DNA of 64,000 nt from Longibacter salinarum (GCF_002554795.1 NZ_PDEQ01000002.1:310001-374000), one strand, 5' to 3'. Shown: positions 10,301-19,021, counted from the stretch's first letter. The notes: generated by a model from the letters alone, not told the origin. Numbers and translations are program-made.

Positions 10301-11199
10301 CGTGGGACGGCGCCTGGGTGTTCAATCCGACGAGTCAGGCTGTTACGATCTCGATCCCGCCGCGTGCGGCAAACGCCAAACGCGATCAGCCTCCTGCGCT
10401 CGCGGCCAAGACTGCCGCGCGTGCCCCGGCCCGACCGGAGGATGGCTATACCATGCAACTTCAGGCACGCGTCCGCTCGAATGGCGAGACGCTTCGTGAC
10501 GACATCAACTACCTCGGAATCCGGAAGGGCGCAGCGACCGGAGCGGACAGCCTGGACTTCGCTGAAGCGCCTCCGATTGGAGATCACGTTCGAGTCAGCG
10601 TCCGGGAGAAGAATCGTCTCCTGGCCGGCAGCTACCGTCCGTTAGATGCGGAGGGGCAGGCATGGGATGTGGACGTGACGGCATTTACGAAAGAGACGCG
10701 CAGTGGTGGCCAGGAACAGGTGACATTGAACCTACTCGAGCATGGAGCACGTCCAGAAGGCTTCGACCTCTTCGTGTTCGACCTCGAACGTGAGATTCCG
10801 TTGCCGGTGACGGATGGATCCGTGTCCGTGCCGGTGAGCCGGACGTCTCCGACCCGGCTCCGTGTTGTAGCGGGAACCAAGTCGTTCGCCCGCAGCAATA
10901 ATGACGAGATTGCGCTAGAGCAGATCGATACTGCGCTCGACAAGACGTATCCCAACCCCTTCACCGATGCGGCAACGATCGACTTTCAGCTCGAGAAGCC
11001 CATGCATGTGCGCATGGAGGTGTACGACCTTCTCGGGCGCCGTGTCGCCGTACTCGTTGATGGCCAAAAGTCCGCTGGTCCGCACACGATCACGTGGCGA
11101 GCACAGGGCGGAGGGTCTCGCCTCGCGAGTGGCGTTTACTTCTTGAGAATGCGGGCGGGTGACTTCACCGCGACCCGGAAAATGACCCTCATTCGATAG
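4387..11199 (+). CDS. Giant secreted protein: propeller, 12 ASH repeats, sorting domain
   Basis: 2270 residues with a signal peptide at 1-40 (cut after ARA). Residues about 45-430 resemble a PQQ-type beta propeller (repeated YFVAPSSNS/GVIYVPRFDGS-type strands). Then come about twelve immunoglobulin-like choice-of-anchor-D/ASH repeats of roughly 110 residues, each opening with a motif like SPNPADFGSLETGTSVTQTV and closing near VPLEGTG; they reach residue ~1700. A non-repeat region follows, and the last ~80 residues are a type IX-style C-terminal sorting domain (YPNPFTDAATIDF, YDLLGRRVAVL, LASGVYFLRM). The protein is therefore expected at the cell surface or released. Acidic, Ser/Thr-rich and with almost no Cys, as usual for exported halophile proteins. 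It may be an adhesin or scaffold; no enzyme domain was seen. The barrel gene starts a few bases downstream. Confidence 0.85.
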   Translation: MKQYATHSPRPPTAARWSAVLWALCLLVLASSMGSSPARAQLDPGPWVTSQADNRRTSQSNALQDVPALTEPTNPVYSPVATDSNGNLYFLTYDGTTMRLRSHAPDGTTRWEIDVTDTTDNTAPQLRASPIISETGHVYFVAPSSNSDSFASLFRVPLDGGIPETVVDDGTPLSGTPTIGNDGVIYVPRFDGSVLFVQESDVSVIAGVETDGTRVTAPVIASDGRIVVGTQNGGVIAMSPGGDVGESMANVEGDFLLPPAMSDTGVLYLITAADPDNDLVGSSPELVAIDINSSEEDGLRWQRTITSGKAKGLTVGPEGDVYLSTTSSDPAGVSTVHRFSSEGEEIWARNIDADVSAPSFRDADPSVYLTSNDSGTYRVEILAGGSGESLPSIPLPAASTPNLPPTIAGNGDVAVPAQDGLVLSGSMRPSVSPQSLSLGTILVDDLASSSVTISQPNGASTLTVTDVNVLGTGAEKYSVGGASTLISEGIPAGDNYSLDLGFSSSTAGTFDATLVISTGLYGQLEVPLTGQAVQSGLSGQPSPLVFGNVQFGTSRTKTVDISSSDSDVTISSATVLNDTENEFSAQGLAGVTINSGSTEPVDVTFSPAVSGMRSATLRVETDGGLTLDVPLEGTGLDASIAASPNPADFGSLETGTSVTQTVTLSNSGSDDLSISGIGISSSGSTDFSVTGGGDQTTLSANGSIAVDVTFQPSVSGTRTSELVVNTTEGLESRVDLTGVGVAPELLISPDPLAFGQIEDDATLTKTFTIENPKSVDVEVTDISVDNSNFQIASPTSFTVAGNAPETVDVTFDPATTGTVTGTLTVNTDAGFDRTLTLEGEAQDFGISASPRPVEFAGTQRSTTDQILVTVSNTGTVDINGISRSIANNGDGEFSIDDTETTLGTSLAAGTSEEIAVEYTPDNIETNSGTLTIQYDDLSGSTSGLVVDLSGAGIDSQSNDTLTFDRSTSFSDTAPGDRSSTETITISNDTGSNQDVTEIALGGVTPNQFEIVEIRDETGTTYPVNGTSFTNGGTALDLSGDSSANELFVDVTYAPSAAGDHSAQLAVYVTNNLNNSTTVRGTAISPTLTASPDPVDLGAVSTGTTTTTTVTLSNSTTVDYTISSISISEPNGTTGFALDTSTPLPTGVPGNSSVAVDIVHSSSIVGTEGAVLEVASPNGGLQVPIGASVENYGLAFTQSQVTYASVPVDSSTSEVVTLENNGSAAVDYTISDITSNDGADFSITSGQTSGTIAAGDTRTVTVTFTPSASGTRTSDLTVEGSVNGSVVASASVPLEGSGLFYASNLTTSVVDFGQVQLGTRSAVRTVSIENTGSAVLSILGLSLPSGSPFSITSGRSTLSLASGEVLEISLDYGPTAAELQTAALDVLTLTGTIRIDLQGRGIKELSPTESELTFPPRLETETPDTLNAVVTNENDVSSEITSLSLSGTDASAFVVAEPSTLPTLSPGASTSIPVVLDATVPGIFSASLDITATTGAVSIALSGEVLPAPAISPANLDFGQVFVDTSDTLSVTVENTGSQQISITENTALAAGTADMVIDTPLPVTVPAGQTETLVVIYNPNDPVGQIQDTLAVETTRDLDSDGALPYTTQQTVPISANAVMPPNLTVDPGTYLDFGAVIPGQTTRTLPIRFINTGGATLTISSAGFESPDGTFTLSKDIVGTIAPSDTLSFTMTADPSTFGETQRVFQVASDGGSPAFDVRLRAVDIDLQVADTRFNEPTNVVATLPTFTTLLDSSLYVRAGGDVQYEAIPLTRQTETEWTAQIPSRFSTLRGLDYFLLIEDETDQITLPEATVAQSKASPVHAQVAFEEITAPIELPAGAHRMISIPAQLNSSDATEIFGDDYGAFDPRVWRLLRYDPEISDYREAQGIRSVETGQGLWLATREGTPFTVGSGVSTDASQPVTMQVLPGWNQIATPFGFPIAWSDVENTGALQAPVIYSGSQYDYTGSVLRPWDGAWVFNPTSQAVTISIPPRAANAKRDQPPALAAKTAARAPARPEDGYTMQLQARVRSNGETLRDDINYLGIRKGAATGADSLDFAEAPPIGDHVRVSVREKNRLLAGSYRPLDAEGQAWDVDVTAFTKETRSGGQEQVTLNLLEHGARPEGFDLFVFDLEREIPLPVTDGSVSVPVSRTSPTRLRVVAGTKSFARSNNDEIALEQIDTALDKTYPNPFTDAATIDFQLEKPMHVRMEVYDLLGRRVAVLVDGQKSAGPHTITWRAQGGGSRLASGVYFLRMRAGDFTATRKMTLIR

Positions 11200-11212
11200 C
11201 TTCGTGCCCTTC

Positions 11213-12373
11213 ATGTCGCATTCTCTCTCCGACAAGCGGTTCTCTCTGATGCGCTCGACTCTACACTTCATCGCACTTGCCCTTTCTGGCATGGCGTTGC
11301 TATGGTGCTCCGCGCCTGTTGTGTACGGGCAGACGGGGCCGACGCTTACGAGTCAGCAGCCCCCGATCCGTATCGCCGTGGAGCCGGCGTATCAGAGCGT
11401 CACGCATCAGGGGCGCGAGTTGTCGCAGTTCAGCACCCGGCTGATGGCGTCCGTCCCGTTGCTCAGAAATCTGCAGGCGTACGTTCGGGCCAGCGTGGCG
11501 CAGTCGGATGCGAACGGTCTCGAATCGGTGCAGGGGCTGGACGATGTTCGTCTTGGTGCATCGTACGCTAGAGCGCTATCACTCGGGAGCCTCGTGATGG
11601 CGGCGGACCTCTCGATTCCGACGGGGAAAAGAAACCTCTCAGCTGTGGAATGGCGGACGTCCATTCTCGCGAGTCAAAACATCTACGGCTTTCGCGTGGG
11701 TGGATTCGGTCAGGGGTTCAACGCCGAACCACGGTTGACGTGGGCGGTGCCGGTTCGGGAAAACGTGATGCTGGGAATCGGCGCAGGCTACACGTATCGC
11801 GGCCCGTACGAGCCCACAGAGGCTCTTCAGGGTGCGTACGATCCGGGGAATGAGGTGGAGGTGTTTGGAGGGGCGGACGTGCGCGTCGGGCAGCACCACG
11901 CGATTTCGACCGACCTTTCGTATACGCGATTTGGGTCCGACACCGTCGAAGGGGAGAAGCGCTACGAAGCTCGGTACAAGCTGGCCGGGACCGTTCAGTA
12001 CCTTTTCCAGCGTGATTTTACGACGGTTCGCGTCGTGGGACAACTTCAGCATTGGCCCGAGAGCCGCATTTTCGTCCCCAATCTCGGCTTTGGAGCCGAA
12101 CCGATTTTTGAGGACAATCAGGTTGTACCGTCGGAGTGGCTTCTGCGTGCGCGTGGGTCGTCTCGAGTCGTCGAGTGGATGGATCTGGGCGTAACGCTGA
12201 CCGGGCAACGCTTTGAGGAAACGGTTGTCCAGGAGGAGGCTGTCGTGGGCGCGGTCGAAGTGGCCCCAACCTTCCATTTGCCGGGCGACGTATATCTCAC
12301 CCCCGGAGTTGGGTATGCTATCGGCGATGTCGAACGGTTTGAGGCCCGAATTCGGACGGAAGTTCGTCTGTAA
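11213..12373 (+). CDS. Outer-membrane beta-barrel protein
   Basis: About 386 residues. A signal peptide is clear (MRSTLHFIALALSGMALLWC core, cut near VYGQ). The rest shows alternating hydrophobic/polar strands with turns and ends in an aromatic/charged strand (EARIRTEVRL), as expected for a barrel of perhaps 12-16 strands. A segment such as LGSLVMAADLSIPTGKRN resembles MetA-pathway-type transporters, but I cannot assign a substrate. The start is uncertain: GTG at 11204, ATG at 11213 or ATG at 11249 (which gives the tightest signal peptide). Only about a dozen bases separate it from the giant surface protein, so the two are almost certainly cotranscribed, and the barrel may anchor or export that protein; this is inference. 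Confidence 0.7.
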   Translation: MSHSLSDKRFSLMRSTLHFIALALSGMALLWCSAPVVYGQTGPTLTSQQPPIRIAVEPAYQSVTHQGRELSQFSTRLMASVPLLRNLQAYVRASVAQSDANGLESVQGLDDVRLGASYARALSLGSLVMAADLSIPTGKRNLSAVEWRTSILASQNIYGFRVGGFGQGFNAEPRLTWAVPVRENVMLGIGAGYTYRGPYEPTEALQGAYDPGNEVEVFGGADVRVGQHHAISTDLSYTRFGSDTVEGEKRYEARYKLAGTVQYLFQRDFTTVRVVGQLQHWPESRIFVPNLGFGAEPIFEDNQVVPSEWLLRARGSSRVVEWMDLGVTLTGQRFEETVVQEEAVVGAVEVAPTFHLPGDVYLTPGVGYAIGDVERFEARIRTEVRL

Positions 12374-13315
12374 TACGTTTTCCGAATGTTATTGTCGGGA
12401 TTGCCCAAACCGTGTCCTCGCAGCGGCTCCGAGTTGGGAAGAGAAACGTTTCAACAACACATGTTCGAACGTTCTTTTGTTAGGGTGTGGCGCGTCTGCC
12501 GAGTCGAAGCCGTTGGAGACACTGACATTTTAAAGTCGAAACGGTATAAGTGGAGCAGGTCGGGCCCCACTTCGGTTGCATAGGCGCAGCGTGTTAGAGC
12601 GAGGTGCTTGCAGCACGAGTGCGTCATATCGTTTGGACTCGTGCCATCGATCACCCGGTCACATCACGTGCTGAACTGTAATGATTTTGTCCGAGACAGA
12701 CACCCCGACGACGGGATGTCCGGTGCTTCATGTCGTCGTATGCTAAGACGATTGGAGAGGATATCTACTGTTTGGATCTAGTCTATATAAGAATCTACTT
12801 GCGGCGTACGCGTTCTTTTCACCTCGCAAGGCTGCGAAGCGCGTGGACTCAAGCGATCTCGTTCATCCGGAGAACGTGACACCACCTTTACGTCGACCGG
12901 TGGGACCAGGCTGGAAAAACACCGTCTGATGACCCTGAGCCTCGATGCGGGATGGAAAAGATTGTGGTGATCCCACGCACAAGGCGTCACATTCACGTGA
13001 ATCTGAGGGCCTCTTTTCCGTGATCAGCTCTTCTTTTCCTCGCAAAATGTCTAACGCGAGTATGGTGCGGGTTGTCAGGGGTCCGACGCATCGGATTAAA
13101 GTTCGGCGTAATTCGCGTGGGATTTAGCCGAATCAACAGGAATGGGTTGAGGTGAATGCCCCTTACGCCTTATGATGAGCATCGACTGATTTGATACCCG
13201 CGCTCCGGGACCCCTTAACTCGAATTTCAAGCGCTGTGGTACCGCTTTTCCGCGGGTCGTAACGTACCTTTTACGTCCGTGTCCCGGTCGACCACCGTTT
13301 CAACGCCGAGATCGT
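12374..13315. other. Long non-coding spacer upstream of the respiratory block
   Basis: About 940 bases separate the envelope block from actA. No frame looks coding: candidates are short, lack ribosome sites and have no recognisable product. I see no tRNA-like fold. A perfect 12-base palindrome, ATTCACGTGAAT, lies at 12991-13002. The stretch probably holds the promoter and upstream control sites of the respiratory cluster. Confidence 0.55.
12991..13002. promoter_or_regulatory. 12-base palindrome, possible operator
   Basis: ATTCACGTGAAT is a perfect dyad about 315 bases before the actA start codon. Its size and symmetry fit a dimeric regulator site, and its E-box-like CACGTG core is common. 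No regulator is known for it here, and chance occurrence is possible. Confidence 0.25.
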
Positions 13316-13963
13316 ATGCCGCAGATATTTCCGAAGAAGGCTAACGTCCTGCCGATCCTCTCTCTGGGGGGCGCTCTGTTGGGCGGCGTCGCGCTCATAT
13401 TCCTGGTTTGGTACTACTTCTCTCCCGAGTTTCTGGTGGTTGGTTATCAGCCCGATCAGCCCGTGGCATACAACCACGAGTTTCACGCCGGTCAGCTTGG
13501 AATGGATTGCCGGTACTGCCACAACTGGGTAGAGAACTCTGCGCACGCCAACGTGCCTCCCACCCAGACGTGCATGAACTGCCACAACCAGATTAAGACG
13601 CAGTCGCCGCAGCTGCTGAAGGTCCGAGAGAGTTGGGCCACGGACACGCCGATTCAGTGGGTGAAAGTGCATCACCTGCCGGATTACGCGCACTTCAGCC
13701 ACGCGTCGCACGTCAATAACGGCGTGGGGTGTGAGACCTGCCACGGCCGTATCGACAAGATGGAGGTCGTGTACCAGGCAGAGCCGCTGTCGATGGGTTG
13801 GTGCCTTGAGTGTCACCGCCAGCCGGAGCTCTACCTCCGTCCCAACGAGGAGGTGACGACGATGGGGTATGTTCACCCCGAAAACTTTGTCGAGATCAAC
13901 CTCGCCCGTATTCAGGAAGAGGGGATTCAACCGCCGACCAACTGTTCGGCTTGCCACTACTAA
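13316..13963 (+). CDS. actA: Alternative Complex III subunit A, pentahaem cytochrome c
   Basis: 215 residues. One membrane segment (13-34) anchors a periplasmic domain with five CxxCH haem c sites: CRYCH 65-69, CMNCH 86-90, CETCH 139-143, CLECH 163-167 and CSACH 210-214. Five haems, an N-terminal anchor and position directly before actB are diagnostic of ActA. In the Act complex it carries electrons away from the quinol-oxidising core. The protein ends one residue after the last haem motif. It is the first gene of a long co-oriented respiratory block. Confidence 0.93.
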   Translation: MPQIFPKKANVLPILSLGGALLGGVALIFLVWYYFSPEFLVVGYQPDQPVAYNHEFHAGQLGMDCRYCHNWVENSAHANVPPTQTCMNCHNQIKTQSPQLLKVRESWATDTPIQWVKVHHLPDYAHFSHASHVNNGVGCETCHGRIDKMEVVYQAEPLSMGWCLECHRQPELYLRPNEEVTTMGYVHPENFVEINLARIQEEGIQPPTNCSACHY

Positions 13964-14075
13964 TTCACGTTCGAGGAGCGGCTCTCTGGCTCGCTATCAG
14001 TGCGGTTGCATACTGCCGCCCCGGATTGTGAGCCGTTTCGTCTCTCAGTGGGCTGAAACATACGCCTACGCCTGA

Positions 14076-14091
14076 CCAGCCCGTGGGCTGG
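14076..14091 (+). other. Stem-loop in actA-actB spacer
   Basis: CCAGCC and GGCTGG pair around a CGTG loop. No T-run follows, so it is not an intrinsic terminator. It is one of a series of hairpins in the spacers of the respiratory block. Confidence 0.4.
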
Positions 14092-14179
14092 ACGACAGAG
14101 AGATGGTTTCGCTCGAAAGCTGTCGCCCCTTTGCGGCACCCCGCCTCTCGAAATACGCCATCCGACCCTGCTACGTAGC

Positions 14180-17100
14180 ATGATTGAGCTTGACGTCATC
14201 GATCCCAAGTCGGCCGACCGCGAGGAGCCTAGTGAGCGCTTCTGGCGAAGCCTTCCGCAGCTTGAGCGGAAGACGTCCGGCGATGGGGCTGACACTCCGA
14301 CACCTGAGTTTTCCGATGGGGCCAGCGAGCCGCCGAGCAAGGCGTCTCGTCGCCAGTTCCTGCAGTTGATGGGAGCAGCGATGGCCATGGCGGGTCTGAC
14401 CGCCTGCCGTCGACCCGATCAGCGCATCCTTCCGTACGCCCGGAAGCCGGAAGATGTCATTCCGGGGATTCCACAGCATTTTGCCACGGGCATGCCGTTC
14501 CGTGGGTCGTTGCGCCCGCTGCTGGTTGAGAGCCACGAAGGGCGTCCGACCAAGGTGGAAGGCAATCCTGATCACCCTGGGTCGAACGGGGGGACCAGCC
14601 CGTTTGAGCAGGCATCCGTTCTCAACCTGTACGATCCAGATCGCTCACGCTCCGTCTGGCGCGATGGTAGCAAGGCGGAATGGGCCGACTTCAAGTCGTT
14701 CTGTGTTGAACTCGCCAATCGGGCGGCGAATCAGGAGCTCGCTATCCTCATGCCAACGAGTTCGTCGCCGACGCTCGAGGCGATGCTAGAGAGGGCGCGC
14801 GGTCGCTTCGGCTCCGTTCGGGTCGTGGAATACGCAACCGAGGGCAACGACAACGCTCGCCTCGGCATGCAGCAAGCATTCGGACGTCCGTACCGCGCAC
14901 AATACGACTTTGAGCAGTCGGATGTCGTCCTGAGCCTCGACGCGGACTTCCTCGACGGCAAGTCGCCGGACTTTCTGAATAACAACCGGACGTTCTTCTC
15001 CGGTCGGCGCGTCGACTCCGTCGATGACGACATGAACCGCCTTTACGTTGTGGAAAGTCAGTATTCCACAACGGGCGGGACGGCTGATCACCGCCTTCGC
15101 ATGAAGGCCAGCGTCGTTTCGGCGTTTGCGGCCACCGTCGCTGCCGAGATGGGTCTCGGTACCGCTCCCGACTACGACTGGAGCGAGAAAGAGGCTGTTC
15201 ACGCCCGTGAGATCGCTCGAGATCTCCAGGAAGCTGGCTCGCGCGGTGTTGTTGTTGCTGGCGAAACGCAGCCTCCGGAGGTTCACGCCCTCGCGATGGC
15301 TATTAACGAGCGCCTTGGCGCGATCGGGAACAGCGTAATGCTCCTCGATACGGGTGTCGAGTCTGTCGAGGCGCAGGACGAAGAGCTCGCTACGCTCGTC
15401 GACGACATGAACGCCGGTCGTGTGGGCACGGTCCTGATGATGGGCGTCAATCCCGTTTACGATGCGCCCGCCGGGCTCAATTTCCGCGAGGCGCTACAGC
15501 GGGTGGACAACACCATCCACGTCGGGCTTCGCCGAAACGAAACCGCCCGCGCATCACGCTGGCATCTGCCGCGAGCGCACTATCTGGAAGCCTGGGGCGA
15601 CGGTCGTACCTTCGACGGTACGCTCTCGGTCATTCAACCACTTATTGCCCCGCTCTACAGCGCATCCCACTCCGAAATCGAGGTGCTCAACCTCCTCGGT
15701 ACGGGAATGGATGAGTCGGGATATGACCTTGTCCGGGACACCTGGCGTGGTCAAATCTCGGGTTCGTTCGAAGAGGGATGGCGCCGCGTTCTCCACGACG
15801 GCTACCTTGCTGATTCCGCCTATCCGACGGCATCACCCGGTTCGGCCAGCGTTCCCAGCATCGATACGCCGTCCGATGACGGGCTGGAGGTGATCTTTCG
15901 CCTTGATCCGTCCGTTCTCGACGGATCGTATGGAAATAACGCGTGGATGCAGGAGCTGCCGGACCCGGTCACGAAGATTACGTGGGATAACGTCGCCGTG
16001 ATGAGTGCCGCGACGGCTGCCGATCTCGGCCTCTCCGCCGACGGTACGTACGACGAGGGTCAGGAAAACGGTTACAGCGAAGGAAACTTCTTCGTCGATC
16101 GCGTCAATCTGACAATCGACGGCGAAACCATCAACATTCCCGTCTGGGTTCAGCCGGGTCTTCCCGATGGAACGATTGGTCTGACGCACGGCTACGGCCG
16201 CGCGATCTCGACCACACGCGATCCGGAAGGAACGCCGTTCTGGGATACAGATAACGCGACGGACGTCTACTTCGACGGACCGATTGCTGGAGGGGTTGGA
16301 TCTGATGGTGAGCCGGTCAATTCCGTTGGTGTGCGGACCTCGCATCTGCGCCCATCCGGGTCGCGCATAGCAACGGGGGCGACGGTCGAGAAAGCCAGTA
16401 GTGGTTACATGATCGCGACCACCCAAGAGACCGGCTCCATGCACGGTCGAGCCATCGTGCGCTGGGGATCTCTCGAGGAGTTTCGCAACAACCCTGAGTT
16501 TGTCAAGGAGGAGACCGAACCGGTCCCGGGCGACGAGTACGACTCCTTCGAAGAGTTTCCGGAGCTGTGGGCGAAGAATCACCCCAGCGAAGCTGCGGCG
16601 ATGAAGGATAGCAACTACTTCGATAACCAGTGGGGCATGGTCATCGACCTCAACACGTGCACGGGCTGCAACGCCTGTGTCGTGGCCTGCACGAGCGAAA
16701 ACAATGTGCAGGTGGTCGGGAAAGAATCCGTAAGTAACGGCCGTCACATGTACTGGCTCCGGATGGACCGGTACTATTACTCGGGTGAGGACGACCGAGA
16801 AGAGCCCGAGATGATGATGCAGCCGGTGATGTGCCAGCACTGCGAGAACGCTCCCTGCGAGTCGGTTTGCCCGGTCGCAGCCACGGTGCACTCGCCGGAT
16901 GGCACCAACCAGATGATCTACAACCGTTGCATCGGGACGCGGTACTGCTCCAACAACTGCCCGTACAAGGTCCGCCGGTTCAACTTCTTCAACTGGACGA
17001 AGACGCTGCCGCAGGAAGTCAAAATGGCGCAGAACCCGAACGTCACCGTTCGGTCCCGTGGCGTCATGGAGAAATGCTCCTGGTGCGTTCACCGGATTCG

Positions 17101-17422
17101 CGACAATCAGCACCGGGCGAATCAGGAAGAGCGCGATCTTCGTGCGGATGAAATCCAGACGGCATGCCAGCAGGCCTGCCCGACAGAGGCCATCACGTTC
17201 GGCGATCTCAACAACCCCGAAAGTTCGGTGGTTGAGAAGCGGAAGAACCCGCGCCGCTACGAGCTGCTGTCGTACCTCAACGTCAAGCCGCGCCTGTCGT
17301 ACCTGGGCCGGGTTCGCAACGTCAACCCGCGCATTCAGGAGGCGCTCGGCCTCGATATGGAGGAAGGGCCCGCCGCGCCGGAAAGCGCCGACGAGCCGGA
17401 GACGGCAGAAGCGACGGCGTAA
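14180..17422 (+). CDS. actB: Alternative Complex III subunit B, molybdopterin-family/Fe-S fusion
   Basis: 1080 residues, as in fused ActB proteins. A Tat-like signal sits inside an extended N-terminus: RR at 57-58 followed by QFLQLMG and a hydrophobic stretch ending at Cys76 in a lipobox-like LTAC, so the protein is probably folded before export and may be lipidated. Residues ~80-800 resemble the molybdopterin oxidoreductase family, which in ActB is known not to bind molybdenum. The C-terminal domain starts near 815 and has four cysteine clusters: CTGCNACVVAC (827-837), CQHC..CESVCP, CIGTRYCSNNCP and CSWC..CQQACP, matching three 4Fe-4S and one 3Fe-4S centre. The tail is acidic and Ala/Glu-rich. 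The start ATG at 14180 keeps the YW/FWRSL segment typical of ActB. Confidence 0.93.
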   Translation: MIELDVIDPKSADREEPSERFWRSLPQLERKTSGDGADTPTPEFSDGASEPPSKASRRQFLQLMGAAMAMAGLTACRRPDQRILPYARKPEDVIPGIPQHFATGMPFRGSLRPLLVESHEGRPTKVEGNPDHPGSNGGTSPFEQASVLNLYDPDRSRSVWRDGSKAEWADFKSFCVELANRAANQELAILMPTSSSPTLEAMLERARGRFGSVRVVEYATEGNDNARLGMQQAFGRPYRAQYDFEQSDVVLSLDADFLDGKSPDFLNNNRTFFSGRRVDSVDDDMNRLYVVESQYSTTGGTADHRLRMKASVVSAFAATVAAEMGLGTAPDYDWSEKEAVHAREIARDLQEAGSRGVVVAGETQPPEVHALAMAINERLGAIGNSVMLLDTGVESVEAQDEELATLVDDMNAGRVGTVLMMGVNPVYDAPAGLNFREALQRVDNTIHVGLRRNETARASRWHLPRAHYLEAWGDGRTFDGTLSVIQPLIAPLYSASHSEIEVLNLLGTGMDESGYDLVRDTWRGQISGSFEEGWRRVLHDGYLADSAYPTASPGSASVPSIDTPSDDGLEVIFRLDPSVLDGSYGNNAWMQELPDPVTKITWDNVAVMSAATAADLGLSADGTYDEGQENGYSEGNFFVDRVNLTIDGETINIPVWVQPGLPDGTIGLTHGYGRAISTTRDPEGTPFWDTDNATDVYFDGPIAGGVGSDGEPVNSVGVRTSHLRPSGSRIATGATVEKASSGYMIATTQETGSMHGRAIVRWGSLEEFRNNPEFVKEETEPVPGDEYDSFEEFPELWAKNHPSEAAAMKDSNYFDNQWGMVIDLNTCTGCNACVVACTSENNVQVVGKESVSNGRHMYWLRMDRYYYSGEDDREEPEMMMQPVMCQHCENAPCESVCPVAATVHSPDGTNQMIYNRCIGTRYCSNNCPYKVRRFNFFNWTKTLPQEVKMAQNPNVTVRSRGVMEKCSWCVHRIRDNQHRANQEERDLRADEIQTACQQACPTEAITFGDLNNPESSVVEKRKNPRRYELLSYLNVKPRLSYLGRVRNVNPRIQEALGLDMEEGPAAPESADEPETAEATA

Positions 17423-17450
17423 CCGCCAAACGAAACACACCGTGCACTAC

Positions 17451-17470
17451 CAGGGCGCACCTGCGCCCTG
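17451..17470 (+). other. Stem-loop in actB-actC spacer
   Basis: CAGGGCGC pairs perfectly with GCGCCCTG around ACCT. No T-run follows. It lies 29 bases after the actB stop and could stabilise or help process the message. Confidence 0.5.
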
Positions 17471-17501
17471 ACGTTCACCCTAGAATCTAAGCGAGATCAC
17501 C

Positions 17502-19001
17502 GTGGACAACACGACCAGCCAACCCACGGCCGAACATCACCACAGTGCCGGGCACGCTCACAACGAGTCGCTCGTCAAAGGCAATCTCTCGTTCCACGAC
17601 ATCACGGAGATGGTGTCGCGGCACACAGAGAAGAAGACGCCGCTTGCGTGGTACATTGCGTTCGGTCTGGCTTCCTCCATGGCCGCGCTGCTACTCCTTA
17701 GCCTGGCTTATCAGGTCTGGAACGGCGTCGGCGTATGGGGCAACAACCAGCCCGTCGCCTGGGGCTGGCCGATCGTCAACTTCGTGTTCTGGGTTGGTAT
17801 CGGTCACGCCGGAACGCTGATCTCGGCGATTCTCTTCCTCTTCCGGCAAAAATGGCGTACCTCTATTAACCGGGCGGCAGAGGCGATGACGCTCTTTGCC
17901 GTGATGTGTGCACTCATCTTCCCGACCTTCCACGTGGGCCGGGTCTGGGTGATCTACTGGACGCTACCGATCCCGAACCAGATGGAGATGTGGCCGCAGT
18001 TCAAGAGCCCGCTCCTCTGGGACGTATTCGCTGTTTCGAGCTACTTCATCGTTTCGCTTGTTTTCTGGTACGTGGGACTGATACCGGACCTTGCGACGAT
18101 TCGCGACCGCTCGAGCACGTGGCTGCGCAGGAAAGTGACCGGGTTCTTCTCACTCGGCTGGACCGGTGCCAACCGGCACTGGCGCAATTACGAGAAAGCA
18201 TACTTGCTTCTCGCCGGTCTTGCCACGCCGCTCGTTCTCTCGGTTCACTCCGTGGTGTCCTTTGACTTTGCCGTCTCCGTCCTTCCTGGGTGGCACACGA
18301 CGATTTTCCCACCCTACTTTGTTGCCGGTGCCATCTTCTCCGGCTTCGCGATGGTGGTGACGCTCATGGTTATCGCGCGAAAGGTCTACGGCCTCGAAAA
18401 CGTCATCACGTTGGACGTCCTCGAGAAGATGAACATCATCATTCTCGTGACGGGTACGATCGTCGGTTTTGCCTACATCACAGAGTTCTTCATGGCGTGG
18501 TACTCGCAGGTTGAGTACGAGCAATACGCCTTTATTAACCGGGCCTTCGGTCCGTACGCCTGGGCGTACTGGATCATGATGACCTGTAACCTGATCTCGC
18601 CGCAGCTCTTCTGGTTCAAGAAGCTCCGCCGGTCGATTCCGGTCATGTTCGCGCTCTCTATTGTCGTGAACATCGGTATGTGGTTCGAGCGCTTCGTGAT
18701 TACGATCACGTCGCTGCACCGCGACTTCCTGCCGAGTTCCTGGGGCTACTTTGAGCCGACGCTGACCGACGTCACGACGTTCATCGGCTCGTTCGGCCTC
18801 TTCTTTACACTCTTCCTGCTCTTCCTGCGGTTTGTCCCGATGGTTGCCATGGCAGAGGTGAAGGGCGTGATGCCGGAAGCCGATCCGCATTACTACGACG
18901 AAGGTGACGGCCATACGGCTGAAAGCAAGGTGCCGTATATCCAGCCGGCACAGGAAGACAACGGACGAAACGAAGCCGGTGAGACCCGGGGCGGCAAGTA
19001 A
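17502..19001 (+). CDS. actC: Alternative Complex III subunit C, NrfD-type quinol-binding membrane protein
   Basis: 499 residues beginning at a GTG. A His-rich polar N-terminus (~45 residues) is followed by about ten membrane segments of the NrfD/PsrC fold, for example near 50-72, 85-105 and 125-145, with conserved WYIAFG and [20 protein letters not shown] motifs. In ActC this subunit carries a quinol site and is a proposed proton path. It pairs with ActF, the related NrfD-like subunit three genes later. The C-terminal tail is polar and acidic. The upstream spacer is 79 bases. Confidence 0.92.
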   Translation: MDNTTSQPTAEHHHSAGHAHNESLVKGNLSFHDITEMVSRHTEKKTPLAWYIAFGLASSMAALLLLSLAYQVWNGVGVWGNNQPVAWGWPIVNFVFWVGIGHAGTLISAILFLFRQKWRTSINRAAEAMTLFAVMCALIFPTFHVGRVWVIYWTLPIPNQMEMWPQFKSPLLWDVFAVSSYFIVSLVFWYVGLIPDLATIRDRSSTWLRRKVTGFFSLGWTGANRHWRNYEKAYLLLAGLATPLVLSVHSVVSFDFAVSVLPGWHTTIFPPYFVAGAIFSGFAMVVTLMVIARKVYGLENVITLDVLEKMNIIILVTGTIVGFAYITEFFMAWYSQVEYEQYAFINRAFGPYAWAYWIMMTCNLISPQLFWFKKLRRSIPVMFALSIVVNIGMWFERFVITITSLHRDFLPSSWGYFEPTLTDVTTFIGSFGLFFTLFLLFLRFVPMVAMAEVKGVMPEADPHYYDEGDGHTAESKVPYIQPAQEDNGRNEAGETRGGK

Positions 19002-19021
19002 TCCGGCCCGGCAATACCGGC

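Noticed and set aside
15833-17440. 535-residue minus-strand open frame inside actB
   Set aside because: It is antisense to a well-supported gene and rich in Arg/His/Val with no motifs; long antisense frames are common in GC-rich codon use.
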